A stretch of 10,272 bases of DNA from Baffinella frigidus (Eukaryota > Cryptophyceae > Cryptomonadales > Baffinellaceae): contig MU646885.1 in the NCBI GenBank assembly GCA_026770585.1, positions 226,766 to 237,037 of the forward strand, in the 5' to 3' direction. Numbering within the stretch: the first letter of the stretch is position 1; each line of letters opens with the position of its first letter. The position numbers and the translations under genes are program-made. Positions 1 to 6,625 of this stretch are shown here, one piece after another. The notes beneath the pieces are model-generated. The model ran no database searches and was not told the origin of the DNA. It worked only from the letters and a program-made list of their open reading frames with translations.

Positions 1-151
1 TCCTCCTCCTGGCACCCCCTCACCTCCTGGTCAAGGGACAGCTTGAGCCCTCTGGTCTCGTCGAATCCCCCCCCCTAGCGTGCGCCGTCTGTTTACCAGC
101 TTATTAAATCTCTCTTTCCCCCGTTTGTGGGTTGGAGCGCAAGGACCTCTG

Positions 152-395
152 GTATTGTACTTTTCGGGTCAGCGCAGATTTTCTCGAGGTCGGGTCGGGG
201 TGTCGGGAAACGAAAATCTCGATAATTGGTGCGTCCATCTAAAGTTTTATGCTATCTTATGCATTGATGTGATGACAAAATGCACCCCCCACCCATAATA
301 TGTCACAAATACTAGAGCCCTTTTTCGATATTTTCGATTTTTCCCGACTCCCCGACCCCGATCCAAAATCCGCGCTGACCCGAAAAGTACAATAC
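152..395. repeat. 244-bp foldback element, arms about 73 bp
   Basis: The left arm (152-224) begins GTATTGTACTTTTCGGGTCA. The right arm (322-395) ends with its reverse complement TGACCCGAAAAGTACAATAC. The arms stay similar through a GTCGGG-rich stretch and are separated by a loop of about 97 bases. No clear target-site duplication is visible. The unit resembles a non-autonomous foldback or MITE. No second copy of its ends was seen in the window, so calling it mobile is inference. Confidence 0.75.
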
Positions 396-514
396 AAAAA
401 GGCAACTACAATGCATTTGATGGCGAGCCCAGATCCACGCAGGGCTGGAGGGGGGGGTACTCAAAAGTCATGTTTTCAGGGGACATGGTTCTCAAAAGTC
501 ATCTTTTACCAGTA

Positions 515-554
515 AAACGGCTCCAAGAACGAGCAAACGGCTCCAAGAACGAGC
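515..554. repeat. 20-bp tandem duplication (2 units)
   Basis: Two perfect units, 515-534 and 535-554, each read AAACGGCTCCAAGAACGAGC. Just upstream, the phrase CTCAAAAGTCAT occurs twice (about 461-472 and 491-502). The inner word GGCTCCAA is close to the TGGCTCmAA motif found in several foldbacks downstream. Confidence 0.9.
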
Positions 555-614
555 ATGGAATACCCTACCCAAGGGCCTGGAGTGGTTACTCAGGCAGAGC
601 TACCACGCCAGATT

Positions 615-754
615 TCATACGCAAACACTTGTAATTTGTAAACTGGATTCAATGAAATTTACTACACAAAACGATCTTTAATAGTAATATTAAAGCAGAC
701 GTGTAGTAATTTTGATTGAAATCCAGTTTATAAATTATAAGTGTTTGCGTATGA
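615..754. mobile_element. 140-bp MITE-like inverted-repeat element
   Basis: The terminal inverted repeats start TCATACGCAAACACT and end AGTGTTTGCGTATGA. Arms of more than 50 bp continue to an inner ACTACAC (661-667) and GTGTAGT (701-707) pair around a short AT-rich loop. The 5-mer AGATT lies directly outside the left end (610-614) and at the right end (754-758), consistent with a target-site duplication. The left half recurs, diverged, at about 5036-5106. Terminal repeats, a likely target duplication and a second partial copy together support a non-autonomous DNA transposon. It has no coding capacity. Confidence 0.8.
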
Positions 755-877
755 GATTGATCGCGGGGGTTCGGCTCTTTCCGGGCGCTCTTTTGAGCGC
801 GGAACTATCCCCAAAGTAAACAACATGCCCTTATCCTTCCGGGGAATTGACTTTTGGCGAACCCTTCCAAGAACCTG

Positions 878-1119
878 GTGGCTAGACCGTCCGGGGTGTG
901 ATATCCCCATAAAATGGGGACATCCCCACGTTTTTTGGCCACGCGCCGCTCGGCCGTGTATCAAAATTTGACCACGCCCTTCACACGGCCGAGCAGAACG
1001 ACCACGATCTGCTCGGCCGTGTGTCTAACACCGCGGTCGGACCGCGCCCGGCCCAGTTTACTACACGAAATGGGGATATCCCCATGGGGATATCTCGGTA
1101 CGTGGGACGGTCTAGCCAC
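878..1119. repeat. 242-bp foldback element with nested palindromes
   Basis: The outer arms match exactly for 15 bp: GTGGCTAGACCGTCC at 878-892 and its complement at 1105-1119. Similarity continues through GATATCCCCAT blocks, up to about 930 on the left and from about 1066 on the right. The interior holds GCTCGGCCGTGT at 948-959, its inverse at 983-994, and a third copy at 1011-1022, so several alternative stems could form. An ACTACAC word lies at 1060-1066. No target-site duplication is evident. It is probably a MITE or foldback relic. Confidence 0.7.
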
Positions 1120-1136
1120 TGGCGTGGCACACGTAT

Positions 1137-1534
1137 CTACAAGTGGACCTCGCGCCGCCTCTCATCCTCGCGTCTCTTCTCATCCTCGCGACGCGCCTCG
1201 TCCTTCCCCGCGGAGTTCCCCGCATCGCCCCGCCCCTCCAGCTCCTCCTTCGCGCGCTTGTCCGCCTTCCACTGCGCGAGAAGCGCCTCCCCCCGCTCGA
1301 CCCCTTCCGCATCCAGCCCCTCCTCCAGCCCGACGCCCCCGAAATACCGCAGCCGCATGGTGGTGAGGCCCTCCCCGAGAATGCACGCCGCACATGAGCA
1401 CCCTTCGTGCGCCTCAAAGGAGCCCCCGCGGAGAGCGCTGACGCGCCCTTCCCAGTTCGCGGGCGCGCAGCTCCGTGCAGCTGTAGCGCTTCCCCAGGGT
1501 GAGGCTCGTCGGAGCTCTCCCGGAGTGGTGGCGC
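1137..1534 (-). CDS. Possible terminal exon of an unknown charged protein
   Basis: A minus-strand frame is open from a candidate splice acceptor (pyrimidine-rich run then CTGCAG, plus-strand 1535-1540) to a TAG at 1137-1139. That gives about 132 codons. An internal ATG lies at 1356-1358, but the frame reads well upstream of it. Codons are strongly GC-ending (GAG, GCG, AAG, CTG), unlike most of the window. The product has a CSCAAC (CxCxxC) cluster, then MRLRYFGGVGLEEG, then a lysine/arginine/glutamate-rich tail with repeated RREDE that may be helical or coiled coil. I recognise no family. One CxCxxC alone does not establish metal binding. Upstream exons were not found, and it could be a gene fragment. 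Two other frames are also open here because of the high GC content. Confidence 0.4.
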
Positions 1535-2342
1535 CTGCAGCGCGCGCGGGGGGGGATATGAGGGTTGAGTGTTGAGGGGTTGAGGGAGGTGGGGGGAGCG
1601 GCTTCGTGAGTCAAGGGCACCCACCCAGGATTGTGTGCGGCAGCTCGAGAGGCCGTGGGAAGTGTACGTGGAGGTGTGAAGATGAAGACCATCGGCGGAA
1701 GCGTGTCAAGGGGGGGGTCTGGCGCGCGCTCTCGCCCTTCAAAACGTACAGGGGTGGATGGCGAGCAAGGCCACGCGCCGCCCCTCGGGTTCTCCTAGAG
1801 CCTCCCAGGAATGAGAACAGCGCTACTGGAAAAGGCAGAGTATGCAGCACATCTGCCCATGCTGCAAGGAGCAGGGCGGTGTGTGTCCTTTTTCGCGAGC
1901 AAACCATGTAAGGGTGGGCAGACCTCATTCCGGCATTCCCAGGATGCTTCTGTATGCTCAGTGCGATACCCTCGTTCCGTGCTACGGCCGAAGGGATGAG
2001 GTTGATGCCGGAATTAGGGTGTCACCCGTACCTGCGACGATCCCCCGGAGGAGGGCGAGAGCGATACAGGTTTGCAACGCGCGCACGCAGCTCCACCGTG
2101 CGCCCATCCCCATATGCTCCGATCGCAAATCCTCCTCTCGAACGTTCGGGATGAGCCGAGAAAAGGCCACTTTAGATCTGAGGGGTGCCAATCAAAAGTC
2201 AACTAAATGGCTTGATGCTGAAAAACCGACCTTAGTTGCCAAAAGTTGCCAAATTTCAGTGGAGAAAAAGAGAGTGGACTTTAGCGCAAGAAGTTTGCAT
2301 CTATTCAAGCCATTCAAGCAAACTGGGGGACGTACGGAGCGG
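1535..2342. other. GC-rich stretch with no assignable gene
   Basis: Several overlapping frames of 60-170 codons are open on both strands, as expected in GC-rich DNA, and none is clearly favoured. A plus-strand GTGAGT donor-like word lies near 1605. A minus-strand CAG|GTACGG donor-like word lies near 2027-2033 and could belong to an upstream exon of the 1137-1534 frame. Minor inverted words include TTCCGGCA near 1930 with its complement near 2010, and AGTTTGC/GCAAACT at 2292-2324. Confidence 0.4.
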
Positions 2343-2380
2343 GCGTAACGAGGAGGGTGACGCATAACGAGGAGGGTGAC
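2343..2380. repeat. 19-bp tandem duplication (2 units)
   Basis: The units GCGTAACGAGGAGGGTGAC (2343-2361) and GCATAACGAGGAGGGTGAC (2362-2380) differ at one base. Confidence 0.9.
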
Positions 2381-2624
2381 ACAGTCGCAAGCGGAGGTGG
2401 CCACCATCCTGTGGCGCGTGCCTGCTGCGTCCCCATCTTTACGATTTTGATAAAAGATTTATCCAGGATTTCAGAGTCCGACTCGAGATCTCGGAGTCCG
2501 ACGGAGACGTTCGAAAGAACCGGGGAACGTGAGTGGGGAGGGTGCGTCGCGAGCGGAGGTTGCCGCCAGCCTGTCTCGCACGCCCTCACGCTGCGTGCCT
2601 GCTGCGTCCCCCTCTTTACGTTTC
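2372..2624. repeat. Diverged direct duplication, about 80 bp, about 168 bp apart
   Basis: Copy 1 (about 2372-2449) and copy 2 (about 2540-2624) share GAGGGTG, then a GCGGAGGT block, then GTGCCTGCTGCGTCCCC followed by TCTTTACG. Copy 2 carries about 15 extra bases in the middle. The inter-copy distance and the insertion are both near multiples of three, so the plus frame reads VASGG...RACCVP in both copies. GTGAGT lies at 2529 and a nine-T tract ending CAG at 2695, so an intron of about 167 bp is conceivable. Confidence 0.6.
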
Positions 2625-2859
2625 TCCGCGAAACTATCTCCTCCGACCAGGCCGGAGTTGGCAGGGACTTGCAGGGAGAAGCCTTTTTTTTTCAGCTGAA
2701 AAACAACGTGGGTGGGAGCCGGAGAGGGGTCCTCGCGGGAGACGGCGAGAGTTCTGGGCTGACACTCGTGCGTCGGCTCGCAGGATCTTTTCCCACGGAA
2801 CCGGGCGCTGCTCCGAGGGGACTAGCTCGAACAAGGCGGCACCAGACCAGGGCTCTGCG

Positions 2860-3213
2860 ATGCCATGGAGGGGAGGCAGCATGTCTGCAGCGGCCAGGGC
2901 CGGCAGTTTACCCCTGCTGGCACTCGCCGTCTTCCCCGCCCTCGTAACCCCCCAACCCCCAACCCCACCCCCCCAACCCCCAACCCCAAACACCAAACAC
3001 CAAACACCAAACACCAAACACCAAATAACAAACACCAAACACCAAACACCAAACACCAAACACCAAACCCCAAACCCCAAATCCCGAAACCCAAACCCCA
3101 AACCAGGTCCACACGTTCCATTCGCCGCTCCCGTTCACACTCTCTTCCGCGGGAACGAATCGATGCCTTCTCTCTGGGGTAAGCCACACAGCGGACTTGG
3201 AAGGGATTTCTGA
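2860..3213 (+). CDS. Weak candidate: short protein with a signal-like N-terminus
   Basis: ATG at 2860 (alternative in-frame ATG at 2881) opens a 117-codon frame ending in TGA at 3211-3213. From the second ATG, the first 25 residues are an arginine followed by the hydrophobic run SLPLLALAVFPALV, resembling a secretory signal. The rest is low-complexity proline/threonine/lysine sequence read from the 7-bp array. The tail reads through a dispersed repeat into the end of a foldback element, which argues against a conserved gene. The frame is also open upstream to 2533, so a spliced origin is possible. It may equally be chance in GC-rich DNA. Confidence 0.15.
   Translation: MPWRGGSMSAAARAGSLPLLALAVFPALVTPQPPTPPPQPPTPNTKHQTPNTKHQITNTKHQTPNTKHQTPNPKSRNPNPKPGPHVPFAAPVHTLFRGNESMPSLWGKPHSGLGRDF
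2945..3104. repeat. 7-bp CACCAAA minisatellite with CCCCAAA edges
   Basis: From 2991 to 3067 there are eleven consecutive 7-bp units: ten CACCAAA and one TAACAAA (unit 6). The right flank degrades through CCCCAAA, TCCCGAAA and CCCAAA. The left flank is CCCCAA-rich. The period equals that of a CCCTAAA telomere repeat, so this may be a diverged telomere-variant array. Long minus-strand frames over it (GVWCLVF repeats) are artefacts. Confidence 0.9.
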
Positions 3214-3346
3214 ATAACCCTTGAGCGTTAAGACCTACGACCCTACGGTAGGCAACCCGTAGGGACATAGGGGGTTCCTACGGTTATGGAAACAGAAACT
3301 CGGCCCAAAATGGGCCGAAAATCCCTTCGAAGTCCGCTGTGTGGCT
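3182..3346. mobile_element. 165-bp foldback element with CCTACGG interior
   Basis: The ends are AGCCACACAGCGGACTT (3182-3198) and AAGTCCGCTGTGTGGCT (3330-3346). Arms of about 28 bp carry one mismatch. The interior has CCCTACGGTAGGC, then GTAGGGACATAGGGGG, a phrase shared with the element at 7822-7955. A GGCCCAAAATGGGCC hairpin sits at 3302-3316. There is no coding capacity. The shared interior suggests a related or nested element family. Confidence 0.75.
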
Positions 3347-3412
3347 CAATGAGCGTGCGCTCTCCGGCGAAACCTAGCTCTGTCCCAGCTCAATTTGGTC
3401 TCGTAGGTAGAG

Positions 3413-3492
3413 AGTGCCCCCCCCCGGAATTTCACAGGTGAATTTCACGGGGGGGGGTCAAAATTCACCTGTGAAATTTCGGGGGGGGCACT
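3413..3492. repeat. 80-bp foldback with G/C homopolymer ends
   Basis: The left arm (3413-3444) is AGTG, then a run of C, then GGAATTTCACAGGTGAATTT. The right arm (3461-3492) is its near-perfect complement, ending in a G run and CACT. The loop is about 16 bases. The homopolymer runs could also cause length errors in sequencing. Confidence 0.8.
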
Positions 3493-3665
3493 TTCTTCCG
3501 CGGGAACGAATCGATGCCTTCTCCCTGGGGTAAGTGTACCCTAAAAAAAATGCATTCACGTGTTGGGGTCTGGGGTTTAAGGTGTAGCGTGGATCTCGTG
3601 TAAATCAAGAAATCCTCCAGCGACCCTAAGCGCAAGCAGCTCTCGTCCCCCGGCTCCCTCCCTCA

Positions 3666-3770
3666 TAATTAAACACGGCCGCACACATAATTATGCATAA
3701 TTATTATGCATAATTATGTGTGCGGCCGTGTTTAATTATGCATAATTATGTGTGCGGCCGTGTTTAATTA
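3666..3770. repeat. Perfect 73-bp palindrome plus a third tandem arm
   Basis: 3666-3701 and 3703-3738 are exact 36-bp reverse complements around a single base (3702). Each arm combines TAATTAAACACGGCCG with CACACATAATTATGCATAA. A further exact copy of 35 bases of the right arm follows at 3736-3770, giving a direct repeat of period 32. The sequence can form a cruciform or a long hairpin. The lack of any mismatch implies recent formation or ongoing correction. Confidence 0.95.
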
Positions 3771-3771
3771 A

Positions 3772-3911
3772 CCACCAACCCTCACGGGAGGACCAAATCG
3801 TCGATTTTAAAATCTGTTACGACCCCTACGGAGGGGTCGGATTCGACCCCTCTGTCCCAAGGAAATGGCTCAAAACAATCGTCGATTTGGTCCGACCGTG
3901 AGGTTTGGTGG
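3772..3911. mobile_element. CCACCAACCCTCAC-family foldback, member A
   Basis: The left end is CCACCAACCCTCACGGG, followed by GGACCAAATCGTCGATTTT. The right end is the complement (CGTCGATTTGGTCC, then CCGTGAGGTTTGGTGG). Arms are about 40 bp. The interior has a GACCCC...GGGGTC palindrome and the motif AAATGGCTCAAAA (from 3863). The element directly abuts the third arm of the palindrome at 3770. It belongs with the units at 4720, 5122 and 5747. It is non-coding. Confidence 0.8.
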
Positions 3912-3979
3912 AAGCTTCGGTGGACCCGCCTCGGAGCGAGCTTTTTTCTTTGCCGAAAAGATCGGATCGATGTCTTCTT

Positions 3980-4190
3980 CCACTCGAGGCTAGAAATGGG
4001 ACCATTTTAAAACAGAGCTTCTTTTTACAAGTGAAGGGGGGGAAAAATGTGTAGTAATTTTCATACAAATAGGGGCATTTGGTCACGTTGCTCAAGTTAT
4101 AACTTGAGCAACGTGACCAAGCATGCCCGTGACTGGTACTAAATTTAACAACCCCACATTTAAAAAGCCCCCTCTTCCAGCCTCGAGTGG
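3980..4190. mobile_element. 211-bp foldback element with perfect central palindrome
   Basis: The ends are CCACTCGAGGC (3980-3990) and GCCTCGAGTGG (4180-4190). The arms are diverged but alignable. At 4079-4120 lies a perfect 42-bp palindrome made of TTGGTCACGTTGCTCAAGTT and its complement. A GTGTAGTAATTTT core word occurs at 4049-4061. The right half (about 4100-4190) recurs in inverted orientation at 6260-6350, so this sequence is mobile or repeatedly duplicated. Confidence 0.8.
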
Positions 4191-4450
4191 TTCCTGGGGT
4201 AATCGCACCCTACGAAATTGCATTCACGTGTTAGGGGTCACGGTTGAAGGTATCGGGGTTTACCCTGAACTCTCTCTCTCGCGGGACAGCATCGCTGCCT
4301 AGCTCTGCCTGGGTTTTATCCCGGCTCGGTCTCAAGGCTTTTTATTCGCCCTTTTGTACTGGAGTTCTGCTCTTAAATACCTTCAAAGACGAGCCAGAAT
4401 AGAAGTTGGGCAGAGATGGGATGCCTCCCGCCCCTCGGCGTGTCGCCCCC
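4191..4450. other. Spacer with degraded repeat phrases
   Basis: Apart from the dispersed repeat copy at its start, this stretch holds a CGCGGGACAGCATCG phrase like that of the 3138 repeat and a short plus frame running into the GA tract. No gene is supported. Confidence 0.5.
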
Positions 4451-4560
4451 AGGGAGAGAGCGAGACAGAGAGAGAGAAAGAGAGAAGAGAGAGGGAGGGA
4501 GAGAGGGAGGGAGAGAGGGAGGGAGAGAGAGAGGGGGGGGGAGAGAGAGAGGTCGGAGAG
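4451..4560. repeat. GA-rich microsatellite
   Basis: Imperfect (GA)n and (GGGA)n repeats cover about 110 bases on the plus strand. The glutamate/arginine-rich frame read across it is a repeat artefact. Confidence 0.95.
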
Positions 4561-4561
4561 G

Positions 4562-4710
4562 GCTCCCCTAACGCCTGAACCCTAAACCCGCGTTAGGGTT
4601 AGGAGTGGAGCGGGGTTAGAGGGTGGGCTCGCTGAACCCTAACCTCTAAACCCTGCACCCTGCACCCGATTCCCTATTCCCTAAACCCTCAACCCCCGAA
4701 CACTGAACTT
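4562..4710. repeat. Degenerate telomere-type repeats, partly head-to-head
   Basis: Several units of CCCTAAA, CCCTGAA, CCCTGCA and CCCTCAA type are scattered here. AACCCTAA at 4578-4585 faces TTAGGGTT at 4593-4600 across seven bases. Similar CCCTGAACCCTGAAC phrases occur near 6220, 6572 and 9977. This is consistent with an organism using TTTAGGG-type telomeres and with interstitial or subtelomeric location. The array is too degenerate to be a functional telomere. Confidence 0.7.
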
Positions 4711-4719
4711 CAGATACAA

Positions 4720-4912
4720 CCACCAGCCCTGACGGAGGGACCAAATTGATGATTTTCGACCTTTTGTGCAAAACCGTTTTGAAACTCACAACGCCCTGAG
4801 AATGGGAGTTTTAAAGGTATTCTTTTTTGTCAGCCAGCCGGATCCGGCTGTCTGTCAAGGTAAAATGGCTCAATGGTTTTCGATGATTTGGTCTCACCGT
4901 GAGGGTTGGTGG
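4720..4912. mobile_element. CCACCAACCCTCAC-family foldback, member B
   Basis: The left end CCACCAGCCCTGACGGAGGG is followed by ACCAAATTGATGATTTTCGA. The right end carries TCGATGATTTGGTC, then ACCGTGAGGGTTGGTGG. The interior contains AGCCGGATCCGGCT and, near the right arm, AAAATGGCTCAATGG (from 4862). At 193 bp it is the longest of the four related units. The open frame across it is incidental. Confidence 0.75.
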
Positions 4913-5035
4913 AAGTCAGGTTTTATTTTTGTACCGGGGGTTCCGGTTCGGGGTGAAACTCCTGCGTCTCAGCGGGGCACGCACACTCATTTAGTACCAC
5001 GAAACGAAACGTCGCGTTGTGAAATTTCACGTGGA

Positions 5036-5106
5036 AACACTTGTAATTTATAAACTCGATTCAATGAAACTTACTACATGACGATCTTCAATAGTAATAT
5101 TAAAGC
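5036..5106. mobile_element. Half-copy of the 615-754 element
   Basis: The sequence aligns with 625-696: AAACACTTGTAATTTATAAA, then GATTCAATGAAA, then TTACTACA and the AT-rich loop ending AATAGTAATATTAAAGC. The right arm is missing, so this is a truncated relic. The break coincides with a repeated CACGCACACTCATT phrase. Confidence 0.75.
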
Positions 5107-5121
5107 CACGCACACTCATTC

Positions 5122-5295
5122 ACCACTAGCCCTTGCAGGTGGCTCAAATAGTGCTCTGGAACAGAAATCCCCAAAGTCGATTCTGCACCGAAAATAGGTC
5201 AAACGTTGACACATACCCCCCAGATTCGGGGGTCTGTCGAGGCAAATCGAAAAGGTTCCAGGGCACTTTTTGAGCCACCTCCAAGGGCTAGTGGT
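5122..5295. mobile_element. Foldback related to the CCACCAACCCTCAC family, member C
   Basis: Arms start ACCACTAGCCCTTGCAGGTG, then GCTCAAA, then GTGCTCTGGAAC. The right arm (about 5254-5295) is the complement, ending AAGGGCTAGTGGT. A CCCCCAGATTCGGGGG hairpin lies inside. Its ends are more diverged than those of members A, B and D, so membership is less certain, but the GTGGCTCAAA word is kept. Confidence 0.65.
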
Positions 5296-5552
5296 AGTGG
5301 CACGAAACGAAACGTTGCAGTTTTGTGACATCATCACGTACCATCCCTGGGACCTTGCCTAGTCATAACTCGGAATTTTAGTGTACAAGTATTTTTAAAT
5401 ATTTGTACCCGGATCCGAAAAAAATGTGTTCGGACCGGACGTGGAAACGACGAACCGTCGCATGCCACCAGGCCAGTACGTACCATTTGTACCACGAAAA
5501 CGAAACGTCGCGTTGTGACATTCGCGCGTACCATCCCTGGGAGATGTAACGA

Positions 5553-5608
5553 AAATTACTACACGGTTGGATCATACTAGTAATAGTAAAGCACGTGTGT
5601 AGTAATTT
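5553..5608. repeat. 56-bp ACTACAC-core inverted repeat
   Basis: AAATTACTACAC at 5553-5564 pairs with GTGTAGTAATTT at 5597-5608. The loop holds TACTAGTAATAGTAAAGC, close to the loop of the 615-754 element. A further GTGTAGTAAC word occurs at 5679. It may be the minimal core of that family. Confidence 0.75.
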
Positions 5609-5746
5609 ACCTTGGATTAATTGAATTATTCTCTGAGATGAAAAAACTGAACTCCCAGCAGGTGCGCGCGCTGTTTTCGTGTAGTAACTTTCGTTGACAA
5701 GAAAGGCAATAATTTATACTTCTCTCGCACACACCCCAGCTACCTT

Positions 5747-5883
5747 GCCACCAACCCTCACAGTCTGGGCAAATCGGGAAAAATGGCTCCAAAAATCCCC
5801 TTGAAGGCCGTCGGATTCCGACGGCCTCCAAGGGGATCTGGTGTGTTTGACTTTTTCGATTTGCCCAAGTGAGGGTTGGTGGC
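5747..5883. mobile_element. CCACCAACCCTCAC-family foldback, member D
   Basis: The perfect 15-bp ends are GCCACCAACCCTCAC (5747-5761) and GTGAGGGTTGGTGGC (5869-5883). A second matched segment follows (TGGGCAAATCGGGAAAAA against TTTTTCGATTTGCCCA). The centre is a near-perfect hairpin with AGGCCGTCGGA (5805-5815) and its complement (5817-5827). AAAAATGGCTCCAAAAA lies from 5779 in the left half, whereas members A and B carry the motif in the right half. Confidence 0.85.
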
Positions 5884-5909
5884 TCAACCCCAGCAGGGAC
5901 GGGACATCA

Positions 5910-6615
5910 GTTGCATTACAGAAACGCCTCACTCCCGAAACCATAACCCCCCCCCCCCGAAATACGCTAGCTCCTCGCAGGGGCGCAAATCGGAGTTCCC
6001 CCAACGCTGGGTGCCAGGGGGCGCGGTGGGTATCTAGGCTCATAACCTTAGAACGGCGCCGCTGAACCATACACCCTCAACTACGCTCAACCCTCACAGG
6101 GGGGCACATCGGAGTTGCCCTCCAACGCGGGGTAAGAGAGGGCGCGGTGGGTATCTAGGCTCATAACCTTACAGCCTAGGTGCCCACAATCAGTTGCTTT
6201 ACAGAAACGCTCACCCCCTGAACCCTGAACCCCAGCGGGCGCGCGCACGGTCCGGGGTACCACTCGAGGCTGGAAGAGGGGGCTTTTTAAATGTGGGGTT
6301 GTTGAATTTAGTACCAGTCACGGGCATGCTTGGTCACGTATCTCAAGTTATAACGTATCTCAAGTTGCAACTTGAAGGGTACGAGCCCGGGATGGTGCCG
6401 CTGCGACTGAGCAGCAGCGAGCGTCTCAGTTGCTTTACAGAAACGCTCACGCCCTGATCCCTGGACTGTTGCCCTCCAACGCGGGGTAAGAGAGGGCGCG
6501 GTGGGTATCTAGGCTCATAACCTTACAGCCTAGGTGCCCACACTCAGTTGCTTTACAGAAACGCTCACGCCCTGAACCCTGAACCCTAGCAGGCGCGCGC
6601 ACGGTGCGGGGTGAG
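5910..6615. repeat. GC-rich satellite-like repeat block
   Basis: Copies at 6114-6258 and 6468-6612 are both 145 bp and differ at about five positions. A shorter, more diverged copy is at about 5971-6050. Each has CAACGCGGGGTAAGAGAGGG or a variant, GGGTATCTAGGCTCATAACC, and in the two long copies CAGTTGCTTTACAGAAACGC. The last phrase occurs four times (about 5908, 6190, 6427, 6545). The long copies end in CCCTGAACCCTGAACCC, linking the block to the telomere-like repeats. Products read from it are not credible. Confidence 0.85.
6259..6382. mobile_element. 124-bp insertion related to the 3980-4190 foldback
   Basis: 6260-6350 is an inverted copy of about 4100-4190, starting CCACTCGAGGCTGGAAGAGG. 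It interrupts one satellite copy between CGGGGT and GAGCCCGGGATGG. The sister copy at 6607-6627 has the joined sequence CGGGGTGAGAGCGC without the insert. GGGTAC occurs at 6255-6260 and again at 6377-6382, a possible target duplication. The insert is one arm plus a rearranged end, not the complete 211-bp unit. Confidence 0.75.
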
Positions 6616-6625
6616 AGCGCTTGGG

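Larger units (their letters stand above)
3138..3534. repeat. 46-bp direct repeat flanking two foldback elements
   Basis: 3138-3183 and 3489-3534 agree except for about two bases. Both run from CAC through CTTCCGCGGGAACGAATCGA to CTGGGGTAAG. The first copy runs into the foldback at 3182, and the second abuts the right end of the foldback at 3413-3492. A related phrase (CGCGGGACAGCATCG) occurs near 4281. This suggests segmental duplication followed by, or caused by, element insertion. Confidence 0.85.
3524..4252. repeat. Dispersed direct repeat, about 60 bp (3524-3583 and 4193-4252)
   Basis: Both copies read CCTGGGGTAA, then an ACCCTA phrase, then TGCATTCACGTGTT, then a GGGGT tract. The intervening DNA holds the long palindrome and two foldbacks. 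The surrounding phrases CCTAGCTCTG and GGTCTC also recur (3370-3402 and 4296-4334), so a longer degraded segment was probably duplicated. Confidence 0.7.
4996..5542. repeat. Three diverged direct copies of a CGAAACGAAACGT phrase
   Basis: Copies lie at about 4996-5031, 5295-5350 and 5487-5542. They share a TACCACGAAACGAAACGT-like phrase, then GTTGTGA. The last two also share CGTACCATCCCTGGGA. A 14-bp direct repeat CACGCACACTCATT at 4978-4991 and 5107-5120 flanks the first copy. The 5351-5486 stretch between copies two and three shows no other clear feature. Confidence 0.7.

Noticed and set aside
914-1624. Overlapping plus and minus frames of 150-184 codons
   Set aside because: They overlap the better minus frame, have proline/serine/arginine-rich composition typical of antisense GC-rich DNA, and cross a foldback element.
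1682-1798. Short plus frame starting MKTIGGSVSRGG
   Set aside because: It has only 38 codons, with no composition or conservation evidence, and competing frames are open on both strands.
2634-3268. Long minus-strand frames with GVWCLVF repeats
   Set aside because: All three frames stay open because the 7-bp CACCAAA array has no stop codons on that strand. The repeat explains them.
3302-3316. Bacterial-type terminator hairpin
   Set aside because: There is no T tract after the stem, and the sequence is the interior of a foldback element.
3825-3858. tRNA-like B-box (GGTCGAATCC on the minus strand)
   Set aside because: It is part of the central GACCCC palindrome of member A. No acceptor or anticodon arms can be built around it.
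4766-5053. 95-codon plus frame
   Set aside because: It runs through foldback member B and dispersed repeats, and composition gives no support.
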